Position numbers and translations under genes: made by a program | The notes under the pieces: model-generated | The model's input: only the letters and a program-made list of their open reading frames with translations | What the model was told of the DNA's origin: nothing | Databases searched by the model: none | Shown: positions 10,190 to 21,919 of the stretch, piece after piece | Layout of the letters: every line of letters starts with the position of its first letter | Position numbering within the stretch: the first letter of the stretch is position 1 | Source: Pyrenophora tritici-repentis | Taxonomy: Eukaryota > Ascomycota > Dothideomycetes > Pleosporales > Pleosporaceae | Length of the DNA: 64,000 bases | Reading direction: 5' to 3' | Assembly: GCF_003171515.1 (NCBI RefSeq) | Contig: NC_089390.1 | Coordinates: 8,250,274 to 8,314,273, forward strand

Positions 10190-12073
10190 ATGGACCACGA
10201 AAAGGCAATCCCCGGCGATGAGAAGGCTCCCGCCGCCTATCCCACCGTCTCGAGCGAGCACGAGGCTGGCGGCGAATGGCGTGACCAGGAGGACTTTATG
10301 ACCCGTAACGGTCTCAACCTGAAGTCTTTCCAGCGACGTCCCCAGGATGGCAGCACCATTGAACTCGACAAGTCGATGAAGACTCGCCATCTTCACATGA
10401 TCGCCATCGGTGGTTCCATTGGTGCCGGTTTCTTCGTCGGTTCTGGTGGCGCTCTCAGCAGAGGCGTAAGATGCATACCATGTCACTGCCAACTGAATAA
10501 ACGCTTACACTTGCTCAGGGCCCTGCCTCTCTCCTCATCGACTTTACCATTATGGGAATCATGATCTTCAACGTCGGTATGTACACGTGACACCTTCGCC
10601 CTGCCCTGCTCCGAATCTAATCATGCTGTTAGTATATGCTCTCGGTGAACTCGCTGTCATGTACCCCGTGTCTGGTGGTTTTTATACCTACTCTACTCGC
10701 TTCATTGATCCTTCCTGGGGTTTTGCCATGGGCTGGAACTATGTCTTCCAATGGGCTATTGTCCTGCCTCTCGAACTACTCGTCGCCGGTCTAACTGTGC
10801 AGTATTGGGAAGGTGCCAAGGGCACGAGCACTGCCGTTTTCATCACCGTCTTCTGGGTCTTCATCATCTTGATCAACGTCTTGGGAACCTTGGGATATGC
10901 CGAAGAAGAGTTCTGGTCTGCTTGCGTCAAACTCGGCGCCACCGTTGTTTTCATGATTATTGCCTTGGTCCTGGTCCTCGGTGGAGGCCCTAGCAACGGT
11001 ATCTACTCGGAGTACTATGGTGCTCGTAACTGGTATGATCCAGGTGCCTTTGCCAATGGTTTCAAGGGTTTCTGCACCGTCTTCGTCACTGCTGCTTTTG
11101 CCTTCTCGGGAACCGAGTTGGTTGGTTTGGCTGCCGCTGAGACCAAGAACCCCCTGAAGTCTCTCCCCGGTGCTATCCGACAGGTCTTCTGGCGAATCAC
11201 CCTATTCTACATCCTCGGTCTCTTCTTCGTCGGTCTTCTCGTCAAGCACACCGACAGTAATCTGATGGGCTCTTCCAGCGATGCCAACACTTCCCCCTTT
11301 GTCATTGCTGGCAAGTATGCTGGTCTCAAGGGATTCGACGACTTCATGAACACTGTCATCCTCATTTCAGTCGTTTCCATTGGTGTCTCCGGTGTTTACG
11401 GTGGATCGCGTACCCTGACCGCCCTTGCTGAGCAGGGTTACGCCCCCAAGATCTTCACCTACGTTGACCGCGCCGGTCGTCCTCTCTGGTCTGTTCTCTT
11501 CGTTCTCATGTGGGGTCCTCTCGCCTACATGAACTTAGCTGCCACTGGTGCTACCGTCTTCGACTGGTTCGTTGCCCTTTCCGGTCTCGCTGCTCTATTC
11601 ACCTGGGGATCCATCTGCTTAGCCCACATCCGGTTCCGCAAAGCTTGGGCTTACCACGGCCATACTCTGGATGAGATTCCATTCAAGGCCGCCGGTGGTG
11701 TTATTGGTTCATGGATTGGTCTTTTCATCATTGTTATTGTCCTTATGGCTCAGGTAAGATATCTCTGTTGCTTTCTTGCAAACTATCCTTCTGACATTGA
11801 CCTTAGTTTTACACTGCCGTCTCTCCCATTGATCTCCCTGCTGGCAAAAAGGTTGGTACTGCTGGGGACTTCTTCCAGGCCTATCTCGCCATCTTCGTCG
11901 TTGCAGCTTTCTGGGTTGCTGGTTACTTCTGGAAACGTGAAGGCTGGCTCCGTACTGCCCAGATGGACGTCGACACTGGTCGTCGTGAGCTTGACTGGGA
12001 TCTTATTAACAGGGAGCGTGCCGAGATTGCCACCTGGCCTGCGTGGAGGCGCTTCCTCCACCGCATCTTCTAA
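10190..12073 (+). CDS. Amino-acid permease (AAT/YAT family)
   Basis: Four exons: 10190-10465, 10519-10576, 10633-11753, 11807-12073. Introns are 53-56 nt with clean GT-AG ends. The protein has 573 residues. A cytosolic N-terminus of about 75 residues is followed by twelve predicted helices. The family signature opens the first helix ([20 protein letters not shown], then GPASLLIDF). Further family elements are [21 protein letters not shown]-like [31 protein letters not shown] with ETKNP, and [17 protein letters not shown]. The C-terminal tail carries [21 protein letters not shown], common in fungal general amino-acid permeases. It should act in the plasma membrane as a proton-coupled importer; substrate breadth cannot be told. 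Codon use is strongly biased to C-ending codons, suggesting high expression. The second intron is phase 1; the start is preceded by CAAC. Confidence 0.93.
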
Positions 12074-12829
12074 GCTTTTGCACCCGGTTGCATTCGCTCA
12101 CTGTAATGTTGTTGGGAAAGCAATGCTTTGTTTAACGTGTCGACGATTTATATCGTGCTTCTCATGTACTAATGCGTTTTACCACACATTAGTCAAAACT
12201 TGTTCAATGTCAATATACCCCTCATTTCTACCATCAGAACTTGCCTTGCCGCAGACTTGTTTGAAAAAAATTACATTCTCCCTTTGTGCACACATTCAAG
12301 TACATATATGAGTATTCTTGTTTCAACGATATGCATCCTGCCAAGCCTGCGACGTCTACTTGCAAAGGGAACCCTGCCACTGATATCCGCCAGTCTAGTG
12401 TGTAAACCATATGTGCTGCCACATGGACACGTGGAGTGCTCGTACGTTCCTAGAAGTGTGCTCAATTGATTAAAGTGTCGTATCCGTGTGACAATCATGA
12501 GCATTGTCAAAATAATAATAGAAGTAACTTGAAGCGCATTTATGTACTAATTGTCTTATAGGAAATAATCATTCGCTTTCCGGCTAGTGTATACAGCAAA
12601 TAACCAGTATTAAGCCAACAGTTTGTTTTGATGAGTCTTCTCAGTCGGCCAAGTGTACATGGTATAGTAGCTATGTCGCATAGACAACGGAGAATGGAAG
12701 CAGGAAAAGAAGCCTTGATAGCAAAATAATCTGGTATCCCAACGTGAAAAATAAAAGATTAACCCAAAACATCTCAACACTACTAACATATCATGTGCTG
12801 TTTAGCATCCGAGCATTTGGCTCCTGTCT
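12074..12829. other. Convergent intergenic region, about 750 bp
   Basis: AT-rich DNA between the 3' ends of the permease (+) and the HeLo gene (-). It contains AT-rich stretches suited to poly(A) sites on both strands. I see no gene or repeat in it. Confidence 0.5.
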
Positions 12830-14434
12830 CTACTGCCCGGGCATATGCGCTACATCCCTGATATCCTTCGTCTCAATCCTTCCCATGCCGGGATACATGT
12901 CATGTCGATCGATGTGACTTTTGACCGTCGTAGCAGGTGCCAATTTTTCCCTTTCGCCCTCGCTGTCGGCTGTAGCAACCATGACCAACGCATTCTTATC
13001 CGTCTCGCTTGGTGGCTCTCTGTCCGGGAAACTCTGTACCTCGCCGCCATTTTCCTCAATTGGCGGTATTCCCGTCATATCTGGTTGATCGAACGACATT
13101 TTACGGACCCGGGACTCCAGAGATGCCGGTGGGGATTGTGGAATTGCGCTGAGGGACTTGGAGCGCACAGTCTCGAGGGTATTGGAGCCGTCCTCGGACA
13201 TGTGGCCTAGTACCTCATCTACTGACAAGGATTGTGATGGGTCTGTAGGTACTTCGGGGACGCTATTTGAGCGTTGCTCTTTGCCGGGTGCTTGTTTGGT
13301 GTTCTTGGACCAGGATTTGAATTTAAAGGCTGACAGCCAGCCTGGACGTTTTTCTTTGCCAGCATTCGAGTTCAAAGCGCGCTCGGCAGCTAATTGAATA
13401 TGACTTTTTGGCTCGGGCTTTGTTGATCTGAGCGCTGGGGCTGGTTTTGGTGCAGGAGCGGAGCGTATGTCATAGTCGGATTTGCGGCGCGCTCCTGCCG
13501 CGCTGGTGTCTGCTTTGGAAAGACCCAAGTCTGCCCGGTGCTTGGCAAGGCTGCTTTCTTTGAGTTCCTCGCTGATGTACTGCAGTGCTTTGTCGATAAC
13601 TTCAATGTACTCTGGGTAGTCAACTTCACATGCTTCGCGGATGAGGCGCAGTTTCTCCCAATCCTGTCGTACTGCTGGACCTGTGAGATCAGGATGCCAG
13701 CCCATGCTCCTGAGGTCAGATCGAATCCCACGATCGACCTGCTCTTTGACGCCCATGAGATCGATGAGAGCATCAACTTCTGTGCGCACGACTTTGACGT
13801 ACTGGGCAAATCGTGTCGTGTCCTTGACGGTCCAATGAGATGTTGTCATGCTTGGATTGCGTTTTAGGCTCGACCGTGCGCCTGTTTGGTTGAGAAGATC
13901 CTTCAAAAGTGCATATTTCTCGCGGAATCCTTCTAGCCGGTTGGTGTCAAGAGCTGGATACTCAATTCTTGTGAAGCTCTTCGGGCTCTTCAGGCCATAC
14001 ACGTTCATGAGCTCGTCCCGTGACGTATTTGCCGGACGGCCGGCAATCTCATGAAGTGCCCTTCTAATCTTCGCATTGATCACCTCTTCATCGAGCCTAG
14101 GGTCCCTGACTCCAAAGTTCACGGGTAGGTGCGGGTCCGGGTTCGTGATGCCAGGATGGCTAGGAATCATGTGCCGTGCAATCGTTGCAGGTGGTGCAGA
14201 TATGCCTACGGCATCGCCAAAGATGAGCAATCGGCCCTGCTGGAGGCCAAGCTTTGCCAGCGCAACCTTTTGCGCATGATCGTGGTCTTTCGAAGGATGG
14301 ATGAGATTGAAAGCCTCTACGCAAGTGCTGAACTGGGATGCGAGAGAGTAGACATCGGTCAGGATCTGGGCCTTGCTCTTCTGTCCAGCGGGCGCTGTGT
14401 CTTCGACGAAGTCTGTCGTGCTTTTCTCTGGCAT
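12830..14434 (-). CDS. HeLo (HET-S/LOPB-type) domain protein
   Basis: Single-exon gene of 534 residues. The first true ATG is at 14434 (MPEKST); the frame continues upstream only through a GTG. Residues about 20-290 match the HeLo helical domain. The visible pieces are VYSLASQFSTCVEAFNLI, LAKLGLQQGRLLIFGDAVG, NPDP, PVNFGVRDPRLD and EAIAGRP-like HEIAGRP. The second half is low complexity, rich in Ser, Pro, Lys and Glu and likely disordered. HeLo domains occur in fungal cell-death and incompatibility proteins such as HET-S and in the LOPB family. In death effectors the domain is normally paired with an amyloid motif. I see no obvious amyloid repeat and no NACHT/NB-ARC partner next door. So this is better called a HeLo/LOPB-like protein of unknown role than a death effector. 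Confidence 0.75.
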   Translation of the reverse strand: MPEKSTTDFVEDTAPAGQKSKAQILTDVYSLASQFSTCVEAFNLIHPSKDHDHAQKVALAKLGLQQGRLLIFGDAVGISAPPATIARHMIPSHPGITNPDPHLPVNFGVRDPRLDEEVINAKIRRALHEIAGRPANTSRDELMNVYGLKSPKSFTRIEYPALDTNRLEGFREKYALLKDLLNQTGARSSLKRNPSMTTSHWTVKDTTRFAQYVKVVRTEVDALIDLMGVKEQVDRGIRSDLRSMGWHPDLTGPAVRQDWEKLRLIREACEVDYPEYIEVIDKALQYISEELKESSLAKHRADLGLSKADTSAAGARRKSDYDIRSAPAPKPAPALRSTKPEPKSHIQLAAERALNSNAGKEKRPGWLSAFKFKSWSKNTKQAPGKEQRSNSVPEVPTDPSQSLSVDEVLGHMSEDGSNTLETVRSKSLSAIPQSPPASLESRVRKMSFDQPDMTGIPPIEENGGEVQSFPDREPPSETDKNALVMVATADSEGEREKLAPATTVKSHIDRHDMYPGMGRIETKDIRDVAHMPGQ

Positions 14435-15523
14435 AGTGACGGGGTAGGTTTGGATATGTTGCTGATGGGATGGACAGAGGTGTCGCACTCGAAGAAACTG
14501 TAAGCCAGCTGGCGGGAAAGCAGGATACACAACGAATCAGGTCCAGTCGATATTCACTGCATGTGCGCATGACGTTGAAGCATTGTCCAATCTAGAAGTG
14601 TGGCGCAGCTATGTGCACAAGAAGCGGGGCAGGCTGATCGACACGCCATTTCTCCTGACTTGGCCTTCAACTGTACTCACTCTTCTCATTCACGACAAGT
14701 GGCCATACCCGAGTTCATACATTGCTCAACTTTATGCCATACCTTTTCCTACAGAAATACACCTGTGCTTTTTTTTCTCGGCGCTACACGTGTCAAGAGC
14801 AGATCTGTGCAGTCAAGTGTGGTACCGGGCAGTTAAATTGTCCCAACGTAAAAATTCGCACCGACTTTTCAGTCAATCCCGTGTTTACAACACGGCTTGC
14901 TTACTTCGGTATGTTTGCCTTTTCCAAACAACCACATCAAGAGACTATATACTCTTCTGAATTAAACTTGATCCTCGTCATTGCCAAGAACATGCTGCGT
15001 ATGAGACCTAAAACACGTGATTTTCCATCACCACCCTCCCCACTGAGCCAGATTTGGGATTGTCAAATGCGCGCATAACGCTACATAAGCGAACATAACT
15101 GTTGCCACAGTATTTTCATCTTCCGAAAGCGACCAAGGTTGGAGGCGTTGTGACTTGATTTGCCTAGTACGGCGACATGCGTACACAAACGACCTAATGG
15201 CATCTATCATTCTGATGGTTGGTTAATTACGTCAGGCTATTGTTCCTGAGATTAGTGGGTAGCATAGCGTGGGCTGGTCCCTAGCGGTCGTGTGCCATGG
15301 AACCGGAAATTACTACGGAGTCATTTCAGTCGTCGACGCAGAAGATCCTAAATTCTAAAGTTCATATTCGCATAACTAGCACTTTTCCACCATTGTTTCG
15401 CGATCGATACATTTACAACATTGGTGTTGGGATCCTGTTCGGGGGAATTAATACGGAGAAACAATGGAATATATGTATTCCTGCCCCGTTTCCGGGAGCG
15501 AAGCAATAATATAAATAATGTTA
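14435..15523. other. Intergenic region, 1.1 kb, promoter side of the HeLo gene
   Basis: It lies between the HeLo gene start and the 3' end of the receptor gene, both on the minus strand. No supported gene, RNA or repeat is visible. Confidence 0.5.
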
Positions 15524-16934
15524 TTAGACATGGTAAGAAGCACTACTATCGTCCGACTTATTTTGATTGGCCCTCGTTGTAGCAGAAACTTCGTCCTGAT
15601 TGACTTGCTTTGGCTCAGTCTCCATCCTCTGTGAGACACTCCTCTCAATGCTGAACTCCTTTTTAATGAACATGTCACTTCCGCGGCGGTGTATCGCGCT
15701 AGGGCCCTGGGGCTGTAATCTTCGCTCTGTGATAATTTCGTCTTCGCTGCCGCGTTCAGATCCAGGTTGGAACTGAGACGCGCTGCTTTTGTTGGTAGAC
15801 TCGACTGGTTCTAGATGATGGTCGCTTTTCCAGTCCGCTGGATACGATCGACGATTTGTGCTTGCCTTGCTACCTACGCGAGAGGTGAAGAGGGGACCGA
15901 AGAGGCGTAAGAACGGAGCGCGGAGCATTGGGAGACAGGCGCAAACGATGCCCGCGTTTGCTTCGATGACTGACCATATCGTGGCTGGAACGGGTCCCAG
16001 GGTCGGGTCAGGATTGCTCGCCGATCTTGCAATCGTTGTGGCACGATATATGGACGCGAAAGTAACGCTGTGCGTTGTTAGCGAATAGTTTCCTTCGAGT
16101 GAGACAATTCCAGTACTTACAACCCGCCAGTGCCAAACACGAGTGCTATACCCAACTTCTCAGCTTTTCCCATGGAGAGTTTCATGATTTGTCGAGCGGG
16201 CATAGCTAGAAGCATGAAGTCTGTGCTAATTTGAACGGTGGCATAAGAAATCCACCAGGGTTCATTCTTGAAGCACTTAGCACCCTTTATGCTGTGATCC
16301 CAAAAGGCGGCAATAGGTGTGCACTGGAAGACCGTGGCAATGGCGAAAGAAAGTCCCGTGACAACGATCCACGTGTCTGCCACAGCGTCAGTCAACTACA
16401 AGGTAATCCTGGAGCCGGAAGTTTTACTCATGATATGACAAGCGATGCGGAAGGAGCTCGTTGTCACAGCGAAGATGCGATAATAGAGGCACACTACCGA
16501 TACTTTGTTGAACATGAGGACTATCTTATAGATAACTGCGATGGTTAGTAAATTCATATGCAATTCTTGACAAAGGTACACACTGTTTGCTCCATAGAAC
16601 CACTTGCGGGCGGTAAGGCGAGTCTCCATAGGCAATGTCTTCCAAGGTCTTCCATAACCATATACCACAGCTATGCAAAGTTAGCCGCTGGCTCTAGAAT
16701 GCCACGAATATACTACTAACCTTGGCATTCTGTGACCGTGAGTATTATCGACGATAACAAGGCTGCAATGATCATATAGTCATCCACTCCCAATCCACTT
16801 TTCTTAACAAACCGCTGAGCAAAGCGTGCACCGACAAAGAGCCCTGCGACTATGACGGCTATCACACTGGTGAGCCAGATGCCCCATCCACGTGCAACGG
16901 GACCTTGAGTGCCCAGGCCAACGTTTGGAGCCAT
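15524..16934 (-). CDS. Fungal rhodopsin-like seven-helix membrane protein (Pth11-related type)
   Basis: Four exons on the minus strand: 16934-16721, 16670-16428, 16376-16121 and 16067-15524. Introns are 50-53 nt; donors are GTTAGT, GTAAAA and GTAAGT. The product has 418 residues. Helix 1 (WLTSVIAVIVAGLFVGARF) is followed by GLGVDDYMIIAALL, the family hallmark DDY motif. Later elements are VSVVCLYYRIF, TWIVVTGLSFAIATVFQCTPIAAFW, CFKNEPWWISYATVQISTDF and SVIEANAGIVCACLPMLR. The tail of about 130 residues is hydrophilic, Ser-rich and cytosolic. This is the fungal rhodopsin-domain family. It includes Pth11-like receptors, many without CFEM, and a CFEM domain is absent here. Role as a surface sensor is inferred from the family. 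Confidence 0.88.
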
Positions 16935-17982
16935 GTTGAAAGAGGATATGACCGTGTCACGGAAGATTTAAAAGACAATACGCAAGGCCCACGACCAGGG
17001 GATTTGCCCGCATAATGAGTATCGTTCAAGGGCTCAAGGTCACAACCGAAGTGCATGGTACAATGGTACGCTAGAGGCAGACTGATGTAGGAGCGCCTGG
17101 AGCCTCCCTCGTGGGGCTGTCCGGTCATGTTGCGATGGCGACCCTTTTCGTCCACCTCCGTACATTTCGATTGGATTTGATGTCCCACTCGGTGGGAACT
17201 ACCAACCTGATCCTTGCGCTTTCTTTGCGTTCAAGCTCGTCTTGCCAGAGCCGGATCGTTGGCCTTAGTGACCCAGCAAAAGCCGTCGATCGGCTCGGCG
17301 TAGTGTACTGATAAGGCATGGCTGGGTGACATCAGAAGACGGAGATCAGTGACGGACCGGTGTTTTGCCGAGATGCAGGGACGATGTGCGCTTTCGCCCA
17401 CGTCAGCCGCATCTAGGAGAGAAAGAAAAAAATACATGGCAAACATGGTGAGAAGCAAACGTTAGTAGGGTGTCGGGGCTAGAATGTTAAGGGGACGGGG
17501 ACGGCCACAACCTCCAAGGTTTAGGCATATGTTCTTGGGGTGGACATTGACGTCGAAGGGTGCCAGATCGAACGCAGATCGAAGGAGCAACTATCGCGTG
17601 GTGCCAAGCTACATTAACGTTAGCGTTGACAACCGAGATGACAGTCACCTCTTCGAACAATGGGTTGGAGTATTCTTTGCCGGTGTACGCCCGTACGCCT
17701 GTACGCTCGACATGCAACTTTCCGAATCAATACCATCTGCCTCGGCACCTTGTCTCCTTCGGGCTCTTTTTCTTGCCCGAGGGACTATGGCTAATGATGG
17801 CGTTTACGGTAATGCAGGAACAAGGAGCTAGAGGCGAACCAAGTCGCTGACGCAGGCCTGGAAGCCCTGAGCCGCGATTTACATTTCATCTCGTTAAAGC
17901 CAGCGGGCTTCGCTCCAGTTGCAAACAACGCTCAGAACTTCACCAGCCAAGGATAGGATTGCCATCGTTCCGGTTTGACAAG
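16935..17982. other. Divergent intergenic region, 1.05 kb
   Basis: Shared upstream region of the rhodopsin-like gene (-) and the carboxylesterase gene (+). Open frames here are short and lack protein character. No repeat is seen. Confidence 0.5.
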
Positions 17983-19820
17983 ATGCACTACCTCCTTCCT
18001 ACTGCTGCAGCTGTGACCTCGCTGTTCGGCCCGGCTGTTGCAGTGACAACAAACAGATTCAGTGTTCATACCTCAAGTGGTACTTTGATCGGCCATCCAT
18101 CGTCTAACAGGACTTATGTGACCGAATTTCTCGGTATCCGATACGCGGAGGCGCCCGTGGGCGAGCTGAGGTTTGCAGCGCCGAAGAAGTACCATGCGCC
18201 TGCAGGAACCGTCTTTGAGGCATCCAATTGGGTAAGTGGTAAGAAGATTAGGGTAGTTTCCAAATTTGCTAACAGATCTAGTCATCGTATGTGTATTGGA
18301 ACAGCTAGACAATGTTTGATGACTGACAATTGTACAGCGATTGCCCTGCAGTCAAACCGCCAGTATCTGCATTTCCAAACTTTACAGAGCCATCTGGTCT
18401 TCGCGTATGGAAGAACTTTGCAGCCCAGAACAACAATTCGGTATCCGAAGATTGTCTGAAGCTCAATGTTTGGACCACGGATACTGGCGAATCCGACGCT
18501 AAAAAGCCAGTGCTTGTCTTTCTCCACGGAGGCCGTAGGTCGCCCTATCTAGCCTTGGAAGTACCATTAATTTCTCTTCTAGGCTTTCAGATTCCAGGTC
18601 CTCATAGCCCCTTCTACAACGGTCAATATCTTGCCGACGCTGAGGATGTGGTGGTTGTAACGCTCAAGTATGGCCAGTACAGTCCTGACATATATTCGTC
18701 GCTAATCATATCAGCTACCGTCTCGGCATCTTTGGCTTCCCTGGTGCTCCTGGCATCGAGAAGAATGCAGCGCTCCGTGATCATCGTACCGCAGTGGAGT
18801 GGGTCCGCGATAACATCGCTGGTTTTGGAGGAGATGCTTCGCGCATTGTCATCTATGGACAAAGTGCGGGCGCTGCCGCTGTCGATTATTGGGCATATGC
18901 CTGGAAAAATGATCCAGTCGTTTCTGGACTTATATCCATGTCAGGAACCTCGCTGAGTTTCATTCCCAACACAGCCAAGTATTCGCAGTCCATATGGTAC
19001 AACGTTTCCCAGACCATAGGCTGTGGTGGTGCTGAAGACGATCCTGGTGCAGTAATTGCATGCGTTCGAGCTGCAAATATGTCCGCCCTTTTAGCGGCAT
19101 CAGCAAAGGTCCCAGGACTGCCCAGTGGAGCTTTGACACAAGCGACATTCCACCCCACCGTAGACAATATCACGGTCTTTGCCGATTACGAGAAACTTTC
19201 CGAGTCGGGCTCTTTTGCGAAGATCCCATTCTTATCCGGCAATGCTGACCACGAGGACGGGTGGTATCGTATTTCTGGATGGGCCACCAAGCTGAACTTC
19301 ACCAACACTCAGTGGGAACTTTTCACCCAGCGCGCCTTCACTTGCCCGACTGCACATTCAGTAGGCTACAGAGTCAAGCACGAAGTGCCTACTTGGCGGT
19401 ATAGATACCACGGCGAATGGGACAACCTCCTTCTTTACAACAGTAGCGCAGGCCTCGGCCCTCGAGGAAGCGCAGCGTACCATGGATCTGATCTGGGCTT
19501 GGTCTTTGGCACCGCCCAGGACATCTCTGGTCTGCCAAACAGCCCTGCTGAAAATAAGTACATGAAGTACATTCAGGGCGCGTGGGCTGCATTTGCTCGA
19601 GACTCGCAAAAGGGTTTGACGCAGTATGGATGGCCAGAGTACAAGTCAGGTAAGTCAATTCCAAATTGGATGACTTTGTTGCTCATAATCCAAAGGCAAC
19701 GCCACATTGGTCGAGCTGGCCTACAACAACAACCTTCCAACCCAGTTTGTTGACCCATGGATTTATGACAAGCCGTGTCCTGTCAGGAACGACCCTCTGC
19801 CAGGGCGAGGTGCCTTTTAG
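17983..19820 (+). CDS. Secreted type-B carboxylesterase/lipase
   Basis: Six exons: 17983-18231, 18282-18286 (5 nt), 18338-18534, 18583-18667, 18715-19649 and 19696-19820. The protein has 531 residues. The ATG at 17983 opens a signal peptide (LLPTAAAVTSLFGPAVA). Family marks in order are FLGIRYAEAPVGELRF, EDCLKLNVW, VFLHGG, NYRLGIFGFPG and GQSAGA. The likely triad is Ser229 in GQSAGA, Glu359 in HEDGWY and His435 in YHGSDLGLVFG. The reaction would be hydrolysis of carboxylic esters outside the cell. Length is normal. The 5-nt exon is needed to keep the frame (joined residues WSSDCP). The third intron is 48 nt and free of in-frame stops, so its retention would still give a full-length protein. 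N-glycosylation sequons are frequent. The substrate is unknown. Confidence 0.9.
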
Positions 19821-20912
19821 ACTCAATTGAGCAACGAGAGCTCTCTGAAAGAGGGCACTAGTCCCAACATTATCGTTATCTAGATACTCATTTCATGAAC
19901 GCGCATGCTTTGATTCACGCTCATCTTGCCATATTTGGACAGAGTAGGCTGACAAGGTCCATGATGAGCATCTCTGTAACCGGCATAGAAAGAAGTTGTT
20001 GACCTCACCTTTGGTGGTCACAGCCTCTACCCACCCCTCACGTTTGGATGTGTTCTCACTTGCAGTTACGAGCTGCGCTTAGGCCGCTTCCAAGACCGGG
20101 ATTCGCGCCTGAGATCAGCATCAGCCGGCTGTCGAAAAGCCGAAAACAAAATGAGGCGTAAAATCTCCCATCGCAATCTCCTTGGACTGTGAATGGAACA
20201 CAGCTCCACACACTGCACTGCGCACGCAACACATGTGTGGTTTGCGCAATGATGGAAGCTTTGGGCAAGGGCCAACAAGCACGTGGAGGTAGCGCTCACG
20301 GAGGTATACCGCCGAACGGGCTAGTCCTGATTTCGACTATTGCATGATAGTAATGTGATTGAGCGCAGAACTGCTTGGCTTGTCTCCAGCTCTTTCTGTA
20401 GACGGGGGTTTTTTTTTCACCAACGCAATCTTTACATTTTATCGTGCCTTCAAGCTAAGAATATGCTATAGTCATCCGACTCGCACCTCGCTGCCTGAAT
20501 CTTCCCATAGCTTCAAACATACCCTAGCAAAATTTAGATTACCGGTAGGGTGACTACTGGCAGGAAAACAGAATGTTAGAGGTGGTGTTCCGTCTTGGCA
20601 ATGTAAAAATCCCTATAGTTGAGCCCAGGATATCCAGGATCGAGGTGCAAGTACCGGGACGAGAATGCCATGCCGCGTTCGTACTAACCTTACAAGGCAA
20701 AAGGTGGGGCATTTGCCATTACGGCGTGCGTGATGTCTGCATGATCCACGAGCATTACTCCCCGCTCCTCGGGTCTGGATGCTTGGGACGAGTGAGCCAC
20801 TGGACGTCTGGTACAAAAGCCCAGGGTATGCCATATTCTGCAAGCGCCATGTCCTTCATACTTGCACCGACTGCAAAATAAATAACTTGTACGGGACGAC
20901 TGACCAGCTGCC
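19821..20912. other. Intergenic region, 1.1 kb
   Basis: It lies between the two hydrolase genes. The open frames are short and without recognisable features. There is a T-run near 20406-20418. Probably terminator plus promoter. Confidence 0.5.
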
Positions 20913-21919
20913 ATGATGAATTCGACTATTGGCGCATGGCAGTTCACACCGCTCTTGACCGAATTCCCCGCAAACATTTTACCTAATCTAGGATTCTGGA
21001 GCGCGACCAATGGGTCTTGGGAATACCAGATCCAGTTATCATGGCCTTTGAACTGGACTAAACCAGCGGAAAAGTCGGTTGTGGAAACGATGTAAGGCGA
21101 CTCCCAGAACTCTTATGATAGTGATGTAGCGAAGCTGGACTCACCGATTAAAATAGGTACGTCCTAGACGGAAACGCCCTGGGCATGACTGCAACAGAAG
21201 CCTTCCGCCGCCGTCGACCGGTCGAGTTCAACATGCCAGATTGCATCGTGGTTAGCATAGGGTACCCAGAGACGATTGAAGATTCACCGTACAGCCAGCA
21301 ACGAAGCTACGACTTCCAACCGCCAGTCTGCGAAACCTGTCCTTTACCCACCATTCCTGGAGTGCCTTCAAACGCGGATAACTTGATCGAGTTCATCGAC
21401 ACGGCTCTGCGACCCTGGGTTCGCGGCACGGCTTTCCCCAAGGCTGATTTCGATCGTGATGCGCTGTACGGCCACTCTTTCGGTGGCCTCTTTGTCCTAT
21501 ATGCCCTTACAGTGCGCCCAGACCTCTTCGATACATTTCTCAGCGCCTCGCCTGCGCTTTCCTTCAACGACGACTACATCTTCAACCATACGGAATTTCT
21601 TGCGCCGCTTGTTTCTCCGTCCAATGTCTCCAACGGGACCAAGCCCGCATTCCAAATAAGCTACGGCGCTCCAGAGCAGACTCCAATGAAGAGGGGGACG
21701 GAGACAAAAGACGAATTTGAGTTTAGGAAGAGTATACTTGTCCCTCAGCAGATGACTAGGTTGTCGCAGAAGCTGTATAATACATTACAAAATAGTACCG
21801 CCTTGAGGGATATCAGCATCCACGAGTACCCTTTTAGTGACCACGCGGCTGTAGCGGCGGCGGCATTGGGAGATGGAATTGATTATTTCCTAGATTGGTG
21901 CACAGCGAAATACTGTTAG
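20913..21919 (+). CDS. Esterase-D/IroE-like alpha/beta hydrolase
   Basis: Exons 20913-21091 and 21157-21919 (intron GTAAGG...ATAG, 65 nt) give 313 residues. The start is a double ATG at 20913. The fold marks are YVLDGNALG after the first strand, then VVSIGYP, SNADNLIEFIDTALRPWV and YGHSFGGLFVLYAL. The nucleophile is Ser167 in GHSFGG, and His289 in YPFSDHA is the likely catalytic histidine. This is the putative esterase family (PF00756 type). It contains bacterial IroE/Fes siderophore esterases and fungal esterases that hydrolyse fusarinine-type siderophores. No signal peptide is visible. Siderophore hydrolysis is therefore a reasonable guess but not shown; no siderophore synthetase or transporter gene lies nearby. 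Confidence 0.85.
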
